From CBDUUP01 sp965370435 (GTDB lineage Bacteria > Chloroflexota > Anaerolineae > Anaerolineales > UBA11579): a stretch of 11,912 nucleotides of DNA. The stretch lies in NCBI GenBank assembly GCA_965370435.1, contig CBDUUP010000105.1, positions 1 to 11,912 of the forward strand, read 5' to 3'. Every line of letters starts with the position of its first letter. The stretch's first letter is position 1. Below the pieces are notes generated by a model. The model was not told where the DNA came from. It searched no databases and saw only the letters and a list, made by a program, of their open reading frames with translations. Positions 5,096 through 11,806 of the stretch are shown in pieces. Position numbers and translations under genes: made by a program.

Positions 5096-6253
5096 ATGAC
5101 CACAATGATCAACTGCCCCCGCTGCCAACAACAAACCGATGCCTCCGTCAGTCACTGTTCGCACTGCGACGTGAACCTGGCGCTGGCAGCCTTAATGACT
5201 GAAAGCATCTCGACGCCAACCGCAGACGCGCCCAGCCAGGTACCCATCACTCCTGAACTATTGGTGCCCCGCCTGGGCGATTCCCTGGTAGAGAACGGCC
5301 TCTTGCAACCCGATGACTTGCAGCGCGCCCTGGATCATCAAAAAAAGCGCGCCGCCGACCAGCAACCTATTCTGCTGGGCCAGGCCCTGGTCCAATTGGA
5401 TCTGATCGACCAAGAAGCGCTCGACCAGGTCATCACCGAACAGATCCTGAGCCTGCAAAACGCCATCCGAGATGCCAACCAGCAGCTCGAACAGCGGGTC
5501 CAAGACCGGACCAATGAACTCCAACGAGCGTTGACCCAAATCAAGAGTCTCAACCAACTAAAGACCAACTTCATCTCCAACATCTCTCACGAACTGCGCA
5601 CTCCTCTGGCGCACATCCTCGGATACGTCGAACTCATGGCCGATGAAGGCCTGGGACCGCTCAACGAGGGCCAGAATGATGCTGTAGCCGTCATCTTGCG
5701 CTCCTCCCAACGCCTGCATAGATTAATTGACGACCTGATCCAATTTTCGCTGGCCTCCCAGGAAGAGTTCAGCCTCCGTTTCGGGTCGGTTTCTCTAGGG
5801 AAACTGATCCAGGTAGCCATCTCCCAGGCCACCCCCAAAGCCCGAGCGAAAAACATCAGCTTGGAAAGCGCGGCGCCGGAAGACCTCCCCGAGGTGGAAG
5901 CGGACAGCGAAAAGATCACCTGGGTTATCCAACACCTGATAGAGAACGCCATCAAGTTCACCGAATCAGGCGGCAATGTAAAAGTTGATACCCGTTTAGA
6001 GAACGCCAGCGTCGCTCTCTCCGTCCTGGATAACGGCATCGGCATCTCCCCAGACCGCCTAGGGGAGATCTTCGAACCCTTCCACCAACTGGACGGATCG
6101 GCTACCCGGCGTCAAGGGGGGACCGGCCTGGGTCTAGCCCTGGTGCGCCGTATCATCGAAGCTCACGGCGCGGCCATACAGGTGCAATCCAAAGAAGGGG
6201 CCGGTTCACGCTTCACCTTTGCTTTGCCTCTCCGCAAGGAGGCTCATGGCTGA
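5096..6253 (+). CDS. Soluble histidine kinase with zinc ribbon and MshEN-like domain
   Basis: From the ATG at 5096 the product is 385 residues. An in-frame ATG at 5105 and a GTG at 5045 are alternatives; the ribosome site is weak. Domain order: a zinc ribbon (C7-x2-C10, C21-x2-C24); a duplicated motif at about 59-116, RLGDSLVENG followed by LQRALDHQ, then LLGQALVQLD followed by LDQVITEQ, matching the MshEN / GspE N-terminal module known to bind cyclic-di-GMP; a coiled coil (about 117-155); HisKA with phospho-acceptor H165 in SHELRTP; and HATPase with N-box IENAIKF (282-288), G1 DNGIGI (312-317) and G2 GTGLGL (342-347). All catalytic boxes are intact. There is no membrane segment, so it should sense a cytoplasmic signal. 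In the second half-motif the usual Gly is Asp102. It overlaps the next kinase gene by 8 bases, implying coupled translation. Confidence 0.92.
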   Translation: MTTMINCPRCQQQTDASVSHCSHCDVNLALAALMTESISTPTADAPSQVPITPELLVPRLGDSLVENGLLQPDDLQRALDHQKKRAADQQPILLGQALVQLDLIDQEALDQVITEQILSLQNAIRDANQQLEQRVQDRTNELQRALTQIKSLNQLKTNFISNISHELRTPLAHILGYVELMADEGLGPLNEGQNDAVAVILRSSQRLHRLIDDLIQFSLASQEEFSLRFGSVSLGKLIQVAISQATPKARAKNISLESAAPEDLPEVEADSEKITWVIQHLIENAIKFTESGGNVKVDTRLENASVALSVLDNGIGISPDRLGEIFEPFHQLDGSATRRQGGTGLGLALVRRIIEAHGAAIQVQSKEGAGSRFTFALPLRKEAHG

Positions 6254-7490
6254 CGACACCGGCTCTCTGGCCCTGCGTCCCCAAGAGTTAGAGGCGGTCT
6301 ATGCCATCAGCCGGGTCATCGGACAGGTGATGGGTATTGAAGACGCCCTGGATCAGATCACCAACCTCACCCGCCCGGTATTCATCTTCGACAACGTCAT
6401 CCTCTACCTATTGGATGACCAGGAGAGCGGCCTGGAACCGGCCTACGCCCGGATCGTCGGGCGGGGGCGCTCTGCGGAGGCCGACCTGTCCTGGGGCGAA
6501 ATGGCCGCCAACCAAGCCTTCTCCCAGGGTGAAAAATACATCCACCACGAGAGATTTGGCGACCAAACCGACCGCCTGAACTCGCGTTTCTTCCTGGCCC
6601 TGCCGCTGCAAGTCTCCGGAAAACTCGCCGGCGCGCTGGTTTTCATCCGTTTTGGAGGACCAGCCTTCGAACCTGACCACATCCACCTGGCTGAATTCAT
6701 CGCCGACAATATCGTCCAACTGTTGGCCCAGGAACGACTGGTGGAGCGCATCGCCCAACTGGAAGCTGACCGGCGAATGGCCCAACTGCAAGATGATTTC
6801 ATCGCTATGGTCTCTCACGAACTGCACACCCCCCTGGGCTTCATTAAAGGCTACGCCACCACCCTGCTGCGCAAAGACGCCGAATGGGATGACCAGACTC
6901 GCCGTGATTTCCTGGCCATCATTGACGAAGAATCTGACCGTCTCAACGAACTCATCGAGAACCTGCTGGATTCCTCCCGCCTGCAATCTGGAAATCTGGC
7001 CATGGAAGCCAGAGAGGTCGAGCTGGATCCCCTCATGCAAGATGTCTTGCAGCGCAACCATCAACGCTACCCAGACCTCACCCTGGAACTGCACACCAAA
7101 AACACGGTCAATTATATCCAGGCCGACCCGCAGCGCCTGATCCAGGTGTTCGACAACCTGTTGAACAATACAGCCAAATATGCCCCTGGCGCAACTGTCA
7201 CCATCACCCTAATGAATGATGAGGTCAAGCTCTACGCCTCGGTAGAAGATGACGGCCCCGGCATCCCCTCAGAGTATTTGGATCGCCTCTTCGAGCGATT
7301 CTATCGAGTCCCCGAATCCAGCACCAGCGCCCGCGGATCTGGTTTGGGCCTGTTCATCTGTTATCATATCATCCGCGCCCACGGTGGAGAAATATCCGTG
7401 ACCTCCGAACTGGGCGTAGGAACCCGATTCAATTTTTATCTCCCTATTCATTCTTCTCCCCTACAAACGCAGGAGGCTCAAAATGACTGA
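6246..7490 (+). CDS. Soluble GAF-domain sensor histidine kinase
   Basis: The ATG at 6246 is preferred: AAGGAGG (6236-6242) lies 3 bases before it, inside the end of the upstream kinase gene, and the two frames overlap by 8 bases. Product 414 residues. Residues about 15-160 read as a GAF domain (AVYAISRVIGQVMGIEDALD at 18-37, FFLALPLQVSGKLAGALVF at 115-133), followed by a short coiled coil. HisKA carries H191 in SHELHTPL, with a His where most kinases have Arg. The HATPase domain shows N-box FDNLLNNTAKY (302-312), G1 DDGPGI (335-340), F-box LFERFYR (348-354) and G2 GSGLGLF (364-370). No membrane span is present, so this is a cytoplasmic sensor, possibly of a small molecule or redox state through GAF. 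It overlaps the response regulator gene by 8 bases; both kinases probably feed that regulator. Confidence 0.93.
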   Translation: MADDTGSLALRPQELEAVYAISRVIGQVMGIEDALDQITNLTRPVFIFDNVILYLLDDQESGLEPAYARIVGRGRSAEADLSWGEMAANQAFSQGEKYIHHERFGDQTDRLNSRFFLALPLQVSGKLAGALVFIRFGGPAFEPDHIHLAEFIADNIVQLLAQERLVERIAQLEADRRMAQLQDDFIAMVSHELHTPLGFIKGYATTLLRKDAEWDDQTRRDFLAIIDEESDRLNELIENLLDSSRLQSGNLAMEAREVELDPLMQDVLQRNHQRYPDLTLELHTKNTVNYIQADPQRLIQVFDNLLNNTAKYAPGATVTITLMNDEVKLYASVEDDGPGIPSEYLDRLFERFYRVPESSTSARGSGLGLFICYHIIRAHGGEISVTSELGVGTRFNFYLPIHSSPLQTQEAQND

Positions 7491-8175
7491 ACGAATTTTG
7501 GTTGTAGATGATGAACCCCGGTTCATCCGCCTGATCGAAGCCAACCTCACCTCAGAAGGGTACGAGGTTCTCTCCGCTGCAAACGGCCAGGAAGCCGTAG
7601 ACCGGGTGGTGGAAGACCGCCCCGACCTGGTGCTGCTGGACATTATGATGCCGGTGTTGGATGGATTTCAGGCTTGTGAACGGATCCGCGAATTCTCCAC
7701 CGTCCCCATCATAATGCTCACGGCCAAAGGAGAAGAGAAAGACCGGGTGCGCGGCCTGGATGTGGGCGCCGACGATTACGTGGTCAAACCGTTCTCGGCG
7801 GAGGAAATGCTGGCCCGGGTGCGGGCCGTGCTGCGGCGCGCCCAGATCACCGACAGCGCTTCCGAGCCGAGCGTATTCACCCACGGCGAATTAAAAATAG
7901 ACTTCGCCCGCGGCGAAGTCACCCGAGGGGAGCGGCAGATATTCCTCTCCGCCACCGAATACCGGCTACTGCTCCAGTTCGCCCACAACATCGGGCAGAC
8001 CCTATCATCCGAGCAATTGCTGACCGGCGTCTGGGGCGAAGAATACCGGGAAGACAAAGAGATCCTCTGGGTCAGCATCTCCCGCCTGCGTCAGAAGCTG
8101 GAAGAAGACCCCAAGAATCCCATCCACATCGTCACCCGCTCCGGGATGGGATACACCATGCCGGATGAATCCTGA
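7483..8175 (+). CDS. OmpR/PhoB-family response regulator
   Basis: A 230-residue two-domain transcription factor. The receiver domain (1-120) has the acidic pair D9/D10, phospho-acceptor D53 in LLDIMMP, T80 and K102, all intact. The winged-helix DNA-binding domain (about 132-228) ends in the typical VSISRLRQKLEED and VTRSGMGYTMP segments. The ribosome site AGGAGG (7471-7476) precedes the ATG by 6 bases, and the start overlaps the end of the second kinase gene. It is the only regulator in the operon, so it is the expected output of one or both kinases. A strong terminator follows directly. The target genes are not visible; the cpaF region downstream is a candidate only by proximity. Confidence 0.95.
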   Translation: MTERILVVDDEPRFIRLIEANLTSEGYEVLSAANGQEAVDRVVEDRPDLVLLDIMMPVLDGFQACERIREFSTVPIIMLTAKGEEKDRVRGLDVGADDYVVKPFSAEEMLARVRAVLRRAQITDSASEPSVFTHGELKIDFARGEVTRGERQIFLSATEYRLLLQFAHNIGQTLSSEQLLTGVWGEEYREDKEILWVSISRLRQKLEEDPKNPIHIVTRSGMGYTMPDES

Positions 8176-8200
8176 TCCAGTATTCTATCGAGATACAATC

Positions 8201-8239
8201 AACCTCCCGCCCCGGAACCCAGGCAGCGGGAGGTTTTTT
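8201..8239 (+). terminator. Intrinsic terminator of the kinase/regulator operon
   Basis: A perfect 10-bp stem (AACCTCCCGC 8201-8210 with GCGGGAGGTT 8226-8235), 15-base loop, and a run of six T at 8234-8239. It starts 25 bases after the regulator stop. Confidence 0.93.
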
Positions 8240-8289
8240 CTAAGGCCATTCTTTCCGAGAATCTCACAGCCCTCCGAAAAAAATATTAA

Positions 8290-8338
8290 CCACGAAGGCG
8301 CCAAGACACTAAGAAAAACAACAAACTTTGTGTCTTGG
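8290..8338. repeat. Intergenic dyad repeat (CCACGAAGGCGCCAAGACAC type)
   Basis: The arm CCAAGACACTAAG (8301-8313) is the complement of CTTTGTGTCTTGG (8326-8338) at 12 of 13 positions, with an A-rich 12-base loop. The left arm continues outward into CCACGAAGGCG (8290-8300), but the right arm does not carry the matching complement, so this copy looks truncated. From memory, such ACCACGAAGG...CCAAGACAC dyads recur between genes in several environmental phyla; this was not checked by search. Confidence 0.6.
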
Positions 8339-8587
8339 TTTTAGAAACCTCACCTTTTAATTTCAGATATAAAACACCAAGCAACACTTACATAGTTCAT
8401 CCTAACTAGCGTTTGGCAAGGTAGATACTGACAAGGCTGTACGGAACTGTAACGCACTTTCAACAGTCAGAGCAAGCTTCACCAGATACTATTAGAAAGC
8501 GCTCTACCCATATGCTGGCGAGGTCCAATACCGTCTGTTAAGCATACCTTCCTAGAACATACAGATTTGTAAACAAGAAATATACTG

Positions 8588-8605
8588 CCAAATTTGGAAT
8601 ATAAT
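8588..8605 (+). promoter_or_regulatory. Candidate -10 box with adjacent palindrome, cpaF operon
   Basis: TATAAT (8600-8605) lies about 40 bases before the TTG start of the small gene. No good -35 box sits 16-18 bases upstream. Immediately before it is the perfect palindrome CCAAATTTGG (8588-8597), placed where a regulator could substitute for or block -35 contacts. This could be an activator-dependent promoter. Confidence 0.4.
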
Positions 8606-8643
8606 AAACCATCCCAATCCCTCTGTGCGGAGGAGCAAACACC

Positions 8644-8955
8644 TTGACCATTCATTACGACGACAAAGGCAAATACTTCACCGACATCGTCACCAAGAAC
8701 GATGTCTCGGCCATAATCCAAACCTTGACCCATCGGATCCACGGCAGAATCCACGTCCGGCAGGGAACCCGCTTGTTAGACGAGTTGAACAATGCCAACC
8801 AGTTCTTGCCCATCACGGACGCGGTGGTGCTGACCGGCGACGGGGAAGAGGATCACAAAAGCGAATTCATCACCCTGAACCGCGACCACATCGTCTGGAT
8901 CCTCCCCCAAGAAGAACCCGATCCAAATCCCTCTTCCGAAGAGGTGGGAACATGA
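8644..8955 (+). CDS. Small protein of unknown function, cpaF partner
   Basis: A 103-residue soluble protein starting with TTG; GGAGGAG (8629-8635) lies 8 bases upstream and there is no better start in frame. The core (about residues 18-87) alternates short beta-like segments, with conserved-looking HRIHGRIHVRQGTRLLDELN (30-49) and FLPITDAVVLTG (54-65), suggesting a small beta-barrel fold. The C-terminal 15 residues are Pro/Glu-rich and probably disordered. It resembles a family of uncharacterised small bacterial proteins (I believe the DUF6812 type, from memory, unverified). Its TGA overlaps the cpaF ATG (ATGA), so the two are translationally coupled and probably act together. Confidence 0.8.
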   Translation: MTIHYDDKGKYFTDIVTKNDVSAIIQTLTHRIHGRIHVRQGTRLLDELNNANQFLPITDAVVLTGDGEEDHKSEFITLNRDHIVWILPQEEPDPNPSSEEVGT

Positions 8956-10301
8956 CCAGCCTGCAAGACCGACAAGCCCAAACCCAAGATGCTCGAATGG
9001 AGGGGCCGGACAACGAAAAATTAAAAGCCTACTTGATCTCCACCATCGCCCGCGAACTGGAGGCCAACCCGCCTCCCTTCAACCAACGCCGCGAGGCCAT
9101 CACCGACATGCTGGACCAGGCCTACTCCCACACCAAACTGCAAATGGCCGACACCATGCGCCAGCAAGTCTTCCGGGAAGTGCTGGACGACCTGCTCGGC
9201 TACGGGCCTATCCAGCCCTTGCTGGACGATCCCGAAGTCACCGAAGTCATGGTCAACGGCCCGGATAAAATTTACACCGAAAAGAATGGAAAATTAACCA
9301 AAACTGGGGTCAAGTTCCAAAATAATGATCACGTCCTCCGGATCATCGATCGCATCGTGCTGCCCCTGGGACGGCGCATAGATAACGATAGCCCCACCGT
9401 GGATGCCCGCCTGCCGGATGGCTCCCGGGTCAACGCCGTCATCCCACCAGTAGCCATAGACGGCCCCACCATCACCATCCGAAAATTCGCCAAAGAAAGA
9501 TTTGGGGTTGACGACCTCATCGCCTTCGGCACCCTCACCGCAGGGATGGCCGAGTTCATCGATGCCTGCGTCAAGTCTCGGTTGAATATTGTGATCTCCG
9601 GCGGCACCGGCTCTGGTAAAACCACCACCCTCAACATCCTTTCCAGTTTCATCCCCGAAGACGAGCGCATCATCACCATCGAGGACGCCGCCGAACTGCA
9701 ATTGATCCAGGATCACGTGGTGCGCATGGAAACCAAAACAGCCAACGCCGATGGGGTCGGGGCAGTTGACATCCGCGAACTGGTGCGCAACTCCTTGCGC
9801 ATGCGGCCCGACCGCATCGTGGTCGGCGAATGCCGCGGCGGAGAAGCCATCGATATGCTCCAGGCCATGAACACCGGCCACGACGGCTCCCTGACCACCG
9901 TACACGCCAACACCCCCCGAGACGCTCTCTCCCGCCTGGAAACCTTGAGCCTGATGTCCGGCTTGGATTTACCCATCAAAGTTATCCGCGAACAGATCGC
10001 CTCGGCGGTGGACATGATCGTCCAGCAGTCCCGCCTCAAAGACGGCACCCGAAAGATCACCTACATCACCGAGGTAGCCGGGATGGAGGGCGATATCATC
10101 ATTATGACCGATATATTCAAGTACGAACAAACCGGCGTAGACCCGGATGGGAAGATCATCGGCCAACTAAAACCCACCGGCATCCGCCCCATGTTCACCA
10201 ACCGTTTAGAAGCGGCCGGATTCAAGCTAGGTTCGGCGATATACACTGACCGCCCTGCTCCGCCTCCCGCCGCCAAGCAGCAATCCCGCCGCAGGCGATA
10301 A
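8952..10301 (+). CDS. cpaF: CpaF/TadA-type secretion ATPase
   Basis: A 449-residue type II/IV secretion-family ATPase that in Tad/Flp pilus systems powers pilus assembly and retraction as a cytoplasmic hexamer. The start at 8952 overlaps the upstream stop. Order of parts: an N-terminal helical region (1-75) with the family's LLGYGPIQPLLDDPEVTEVMVNG block at 81-103; Walker A GGTGSGKTT (217-225); Asp box TIEDAAEL (242-249); Walker B-like MRPDRIVVGECRGGE (284-298); and His box NTGHDGSLTTVHAN (307-320). All are intact. After residue 430 a Pro-rich, basic tail ends in SRRRR. Downstream there are no tadB/tadC-like membrane genes in the window, which is unusual for a Tad locus; instead a regulator and a TPR gene follow. 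It may be a lone or displaced member of a pilus system encoded elsewhere. Confidence 0.95.
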   Translation: MTSLQDRQAQTQDARMEGPDNEKLKAYLISTIARELEANPPPFNQRREAITDMLDQAYSHTKLQMADTMRQQVFREVLDDLLGYGPIQPLLDDPEVTEVMVNGPDKIYTEKNGKLTKTGVKFQNNDHVLRIIDRIVLPLGRRIDNDSPTVDARLPDGSRVNAVIPPVAIDGPTITIRKFAKERFGVDDLIAFGTLTAGMAEFIDACVKSRLNIVISGGTGSGKTTTLNILSSFIPEDERIITIEDAAELQLIQDHVVRMETKTANADGVGAVDIRELVRNSLRMRPDRIVVGECRGGEAIDMLQAMNTGHDGSLTTVHANTPRDALSRLETLSLMSGLDLPIKVIREQIASAVDMIVQQSRLKDGTRKITYITEVAGMEGDIIIMTDIFKYEQTGVDPDGKIIGQLKPTGIRPMFTNRLEAAGFKLGSAIYTDRPAPPPAAKQQSRRRR

Positions 10302-10333
10302 CGAAAAAATCAACCGCATATACTATTCAACCA

Positions 10334-10392
10334 AACGGCCACTTTCTGCTATAATGGCATCATTATTCACTAATCAGCAGAGAGTGGCCGTT
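10334..10392. repeat. 17-bp inverted repeat bracketing the XRE promoter
   Basis: Arms 10334-10350 (AACGGCCACTTTCTGCT) and 10376-10392 (AGCAGAGAGTGGCCGTT) are complementary at 16 of 17, the exception being a U-G wobble as RNA. The 25-base loop contains most of the -10 box and the start site; the right arm ends on the base before the ATG. It may be a pair of operator half-sites, or a hairpin that hides the ribosome site in transcripts reading through from cpaF. Confidence 0.7.
10347..10355 (+). promoter_or_regulatory. Extended -10 promoter of the XRE gene
   Basis: TGCTATAAT (10347-10355) is a perfect extended -10 element. The -35 region is weak (TTCAAC at 10326-10331, 18-base spacer), which extended -10 promoters tolerate. 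The start is expected near 10362, about 30 bases before the ATG at 10393. Confidence 0.7.
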
Positions 10393-11070
10393 ATGATTCA
10401 TCCACAAGCGATTACCATCCGGGGCAAAAAGCTGGGCGTGCTCATAAAGGATGCCCGGCTATCCGCCAAAAAGACCAAAAAACAGTGCGCCGCAGCCATC
10501 GGCACCACCAGTTCCACGTTCGGGTCATACGAACGGGGAGTGAAATCCCCCTCCCTGCCCGAACTGGAAGTGCTGGCTTTCTTCCTGAATATACCGGTGG
10601 ACCATTTCTATGGAAAAGAAGCCATCTCCGATGACGAACCCCCCACCAGCAGCCTGAACCTGGAAAACATGCTGGCCCTGCGCCAGCGCATCATTGGAGC
10701 CTTGCTGCGCCAGGCCCGCACCGACCTGAGTCTCTCCATGAAGGACCTGGCCAGCCGCGCCGGCCTCACTTCGGGCCGCCTGAAAAAATTCGAGCTGGGC
10801 GAACGCCCCATCCCCATCCCAGAGCTAGAAGCCCTGGTCAGTACGCTGGGTATCTCCCTGGACGATTTCCGCGATGGCCAAAGCCCGGTTGGCGATTGGA
10901 TCCTGGAGCAGCGCGCTGTCCATGAGTTCCTGAAGCTGTCTCCCGAATTGCAAAACTTCGTCTGCACGCCGGTCAACCGCCCCTACCTGAAAATAGCCCA
11001 AAATCTCAGCGAAATGTCGGTGGAGAAGCTGCGCTCGGTGGCCGAAGGTTTGTTGGAAATCACCCTCTAA
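10393..11070 (+). CDS. XRE-family regulator with two HTH domains
   Basis: From the ATG at 10393 the product is 225 residues. An in-frame ATG at 10354 lies inside the -10 box and cannot be used from this promoter. Two Cro/C1-type HTH domains are visible: one at about 14-72 (LIKDARLSAKKTKKQCAAAI, with SYERGVKSPSLPELEVLA) and one at about 98-160 (ALLRQARTDLSLSMKDLASR, with KFELGERPIPIPELEALV). Both keep the E-x-G-x-x-x-P-x-x-x-E-L-E pattern, pointing to an internal duplication. The C-terminal 50 residues (FLKLSPELQNFV, PYLKIAQNLSEMSVEKLRSV) form helices, likely for oligomerisation. A two-headed regulator fits the two-arm repeat around its own promoter, suggesting autoregulation. It is 92 bases after cpaF and 35 bases before the TPR gene, with which it probably shares a transcript. 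Confidence 0.88.
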   Translation: MIHPQAITIRGKKLGVLIKDARLSAKKTKKQCAAAIGTTSSTFGSYERGVKSPSLPELEVLAFFLNIPVDHFYGKEAISDDEPPTSSLNLENMLALRQRIIGALLRQARTDLSLSMKDLASRAGLTSGRLKKFELGERPIPIPELEALVSTLGISLDDFRDGQSPVGDWILEQRAVHEFLKLSPELQNFVCTPVNRPYLKIAQNLSEMSVEKLRSVAEGLLEITL

Positions 11071-11105
11071 CGCTTGGCTGTATCCACTACTCTTAGGAAA
11101 ATCCC

Positions 11106-11648
11106 GTGGAAATCCTGACCCCTGAACAACTCGCCCAAGAAGGCCAGAAAAAATATCAGAATGGGGACTACCTGGCCGCGGCTCAATCTTTCGAGGGCGC
11201 GGCCAGCGGATACCGAGACCAAGACGACCCCCTCAACGCCGCCGAGATGGAGAACAACCGCAGCGTCGCCCTCCTGCAGGCCAAAGACGCCCCCGGCGCG
11301 CTGCAAGCCGCTCTGGACACTGATAAGGTCTTCGCCGCCGCGGGGGACAAGCGCCGTCAGGCTCTGGCTCTGGGAAATCAGGCTGCCGCCCTGGCAGCCC
11401 TCAACCGCCTGGACGAAGCCGAAGCCGCCTACATCCAATCGGGAGACCTCTTGAAAGAACTAGGCGAAACCGACCTGCGCGCCTCGGTCATGCAATCCCT
11501 TTCTCAGATCCAACTGCGCACCGGCCGCCAATTGGAAGCCCTGGCAACCATGCAGGCCGGAGTCACGGGGGTCAAAAAGCCCAGCCTGCGCCAGCGTTTT
11601 CTCAAACGACTGTTGGAAATCCCCTCCAAATTCCTGAATCGCTCCTGA
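11106..11648 (+). CDS. TPR-repeat protein with basic amphipathic tail
   Basis: A 180-residue, alanine-rich helical protein starting with GTG; AGGA (11095-11098) lies 7 bases upstream. About four tetratricopeptide-like helix pairs can be read at roughly 6-39 (AQEGQKKYQNGDYLAAAQSF), 44-78, 83-117 (ALGNQAAALAALNRLDEAEA) and 122-155. TPR proteins are scaffolds for protein-protein contact, with no enzymatic role. The last 24 residues are strongly basic with spaced hydrophobics (LRQRFLKRLL), which could lie on a membrane surface or bind a partner. There is no signal peptide. It follows the XRE gene by 35 bases. Near CpaF, TPR proteins (TadD-like) are common in pilus loci, but TadD is normally larger and a lipoprotein, so the match is only suggestive. 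Confidence 0.82.
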   Translation: MEILTPEQLAQEGQKKYQNGDYLAAAQSFEGAASGYRDQDDPLNAAEMENNRSVALLQAKDAPGALQAALDTDKVFAAAGDKRRQALALGNQAAALAALNRLDEAEAAYIQSGDLLKELGETDLRASVMQSLSQIQLRTGRQLEALATMQAGVTGVKKPSLRQRFLKRLLEIPSKFLNRS

Positions 11649-11678
11649 CGTTTGGATCACTATTTTGCGATTGCAAAT

Positions 11679-11693
11679 AGACCCTTGGGGTCT
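11679..11693 (+). terminator. Weak hairpin after the TPR gene
   Basis: AGACCC (11679-11684) and GGGTCT (11688-11693) form a 6-bp stem with a 3-base loop, 30 bases past the stop. There is no T-run. A run of five T at 11742-11746 further on is preceded by a 4-bp stem (CTCC/GGAG, 11720-11734). Either could end the transcript. Confidence 0.35.
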
Positions 11694-11768
11694 GCGTATT
11701 GTTAGATATATGTAATTCCCTCCCCTATTAGGAGTCGAGGCTTTTTACCGTCGGCGGCGGAACATAAA

Positions 11769-11806
11769 CCACCCAAAACCACGAAAACACAAAAATTTTT
11801 GGTGGG
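11769..11806. repeat. Degenerate CCACGAA-type dyad
   Basis: The stretch contains ACCACGAAAACAC (11778-11790) followed by the palindrome AAAAATTTTT (11791-11800), flanked by roughly complementary CCACCC (11769-11774) and GGTGGG (11801-11806). It shares ACCACGAA with the dyad near 8290 and may be a worn copy of the same repeat family. The rest of 11649-11912 shows nothing coding. Confidence 0.35.

Larger units (their letters stand above)
8240..8643. other. 404-base intergenic region upstream of the cpaF operon
   Basis: No gene is visible on either strand. It holds a dyad repeat at 8290-8338, about 220 bases with no structure I can name, a perfect palindrome (8588-8597), a TATAAT box (8600-8605) and the ribosome site of the small gene at 8644. 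Confidence 0.5.

Noticed and set aside
6408..7094. Long minus-strand frame (228 residues) opposite the second kinase
   Set aside because: Shadow of the kinase coding strand, no ribosome site and no recognisable motif.
8290..8338. CRISPR repeat or attachment site
   Set aside because: Only one dyad, no regularly spaced repeat/spacer series, no integrase or cas gene nearby.
8350..8580. tRNA or other structured RNA in the gap before the cpaF operon
   Set aside because: No cloverleaf, no T-arm consensus and only trivial 5-bp inverted repeats were found by eye.
8625..8951. N-terminal extension of the CpaF frame back to 8625
   Set aside because: It overlaps the small gene (8644-8955) in another frame, is Arg/Pro/His-rich without family similarity, and the ATG at 8952 gives the normal CpaF length with an ATGA overlap.
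9294..9905. Minus-strand frame (203 residues) opposite cpaF
   Set aside because: Its residues mirror conserved cpaF codons; antisense artefact of high GC.
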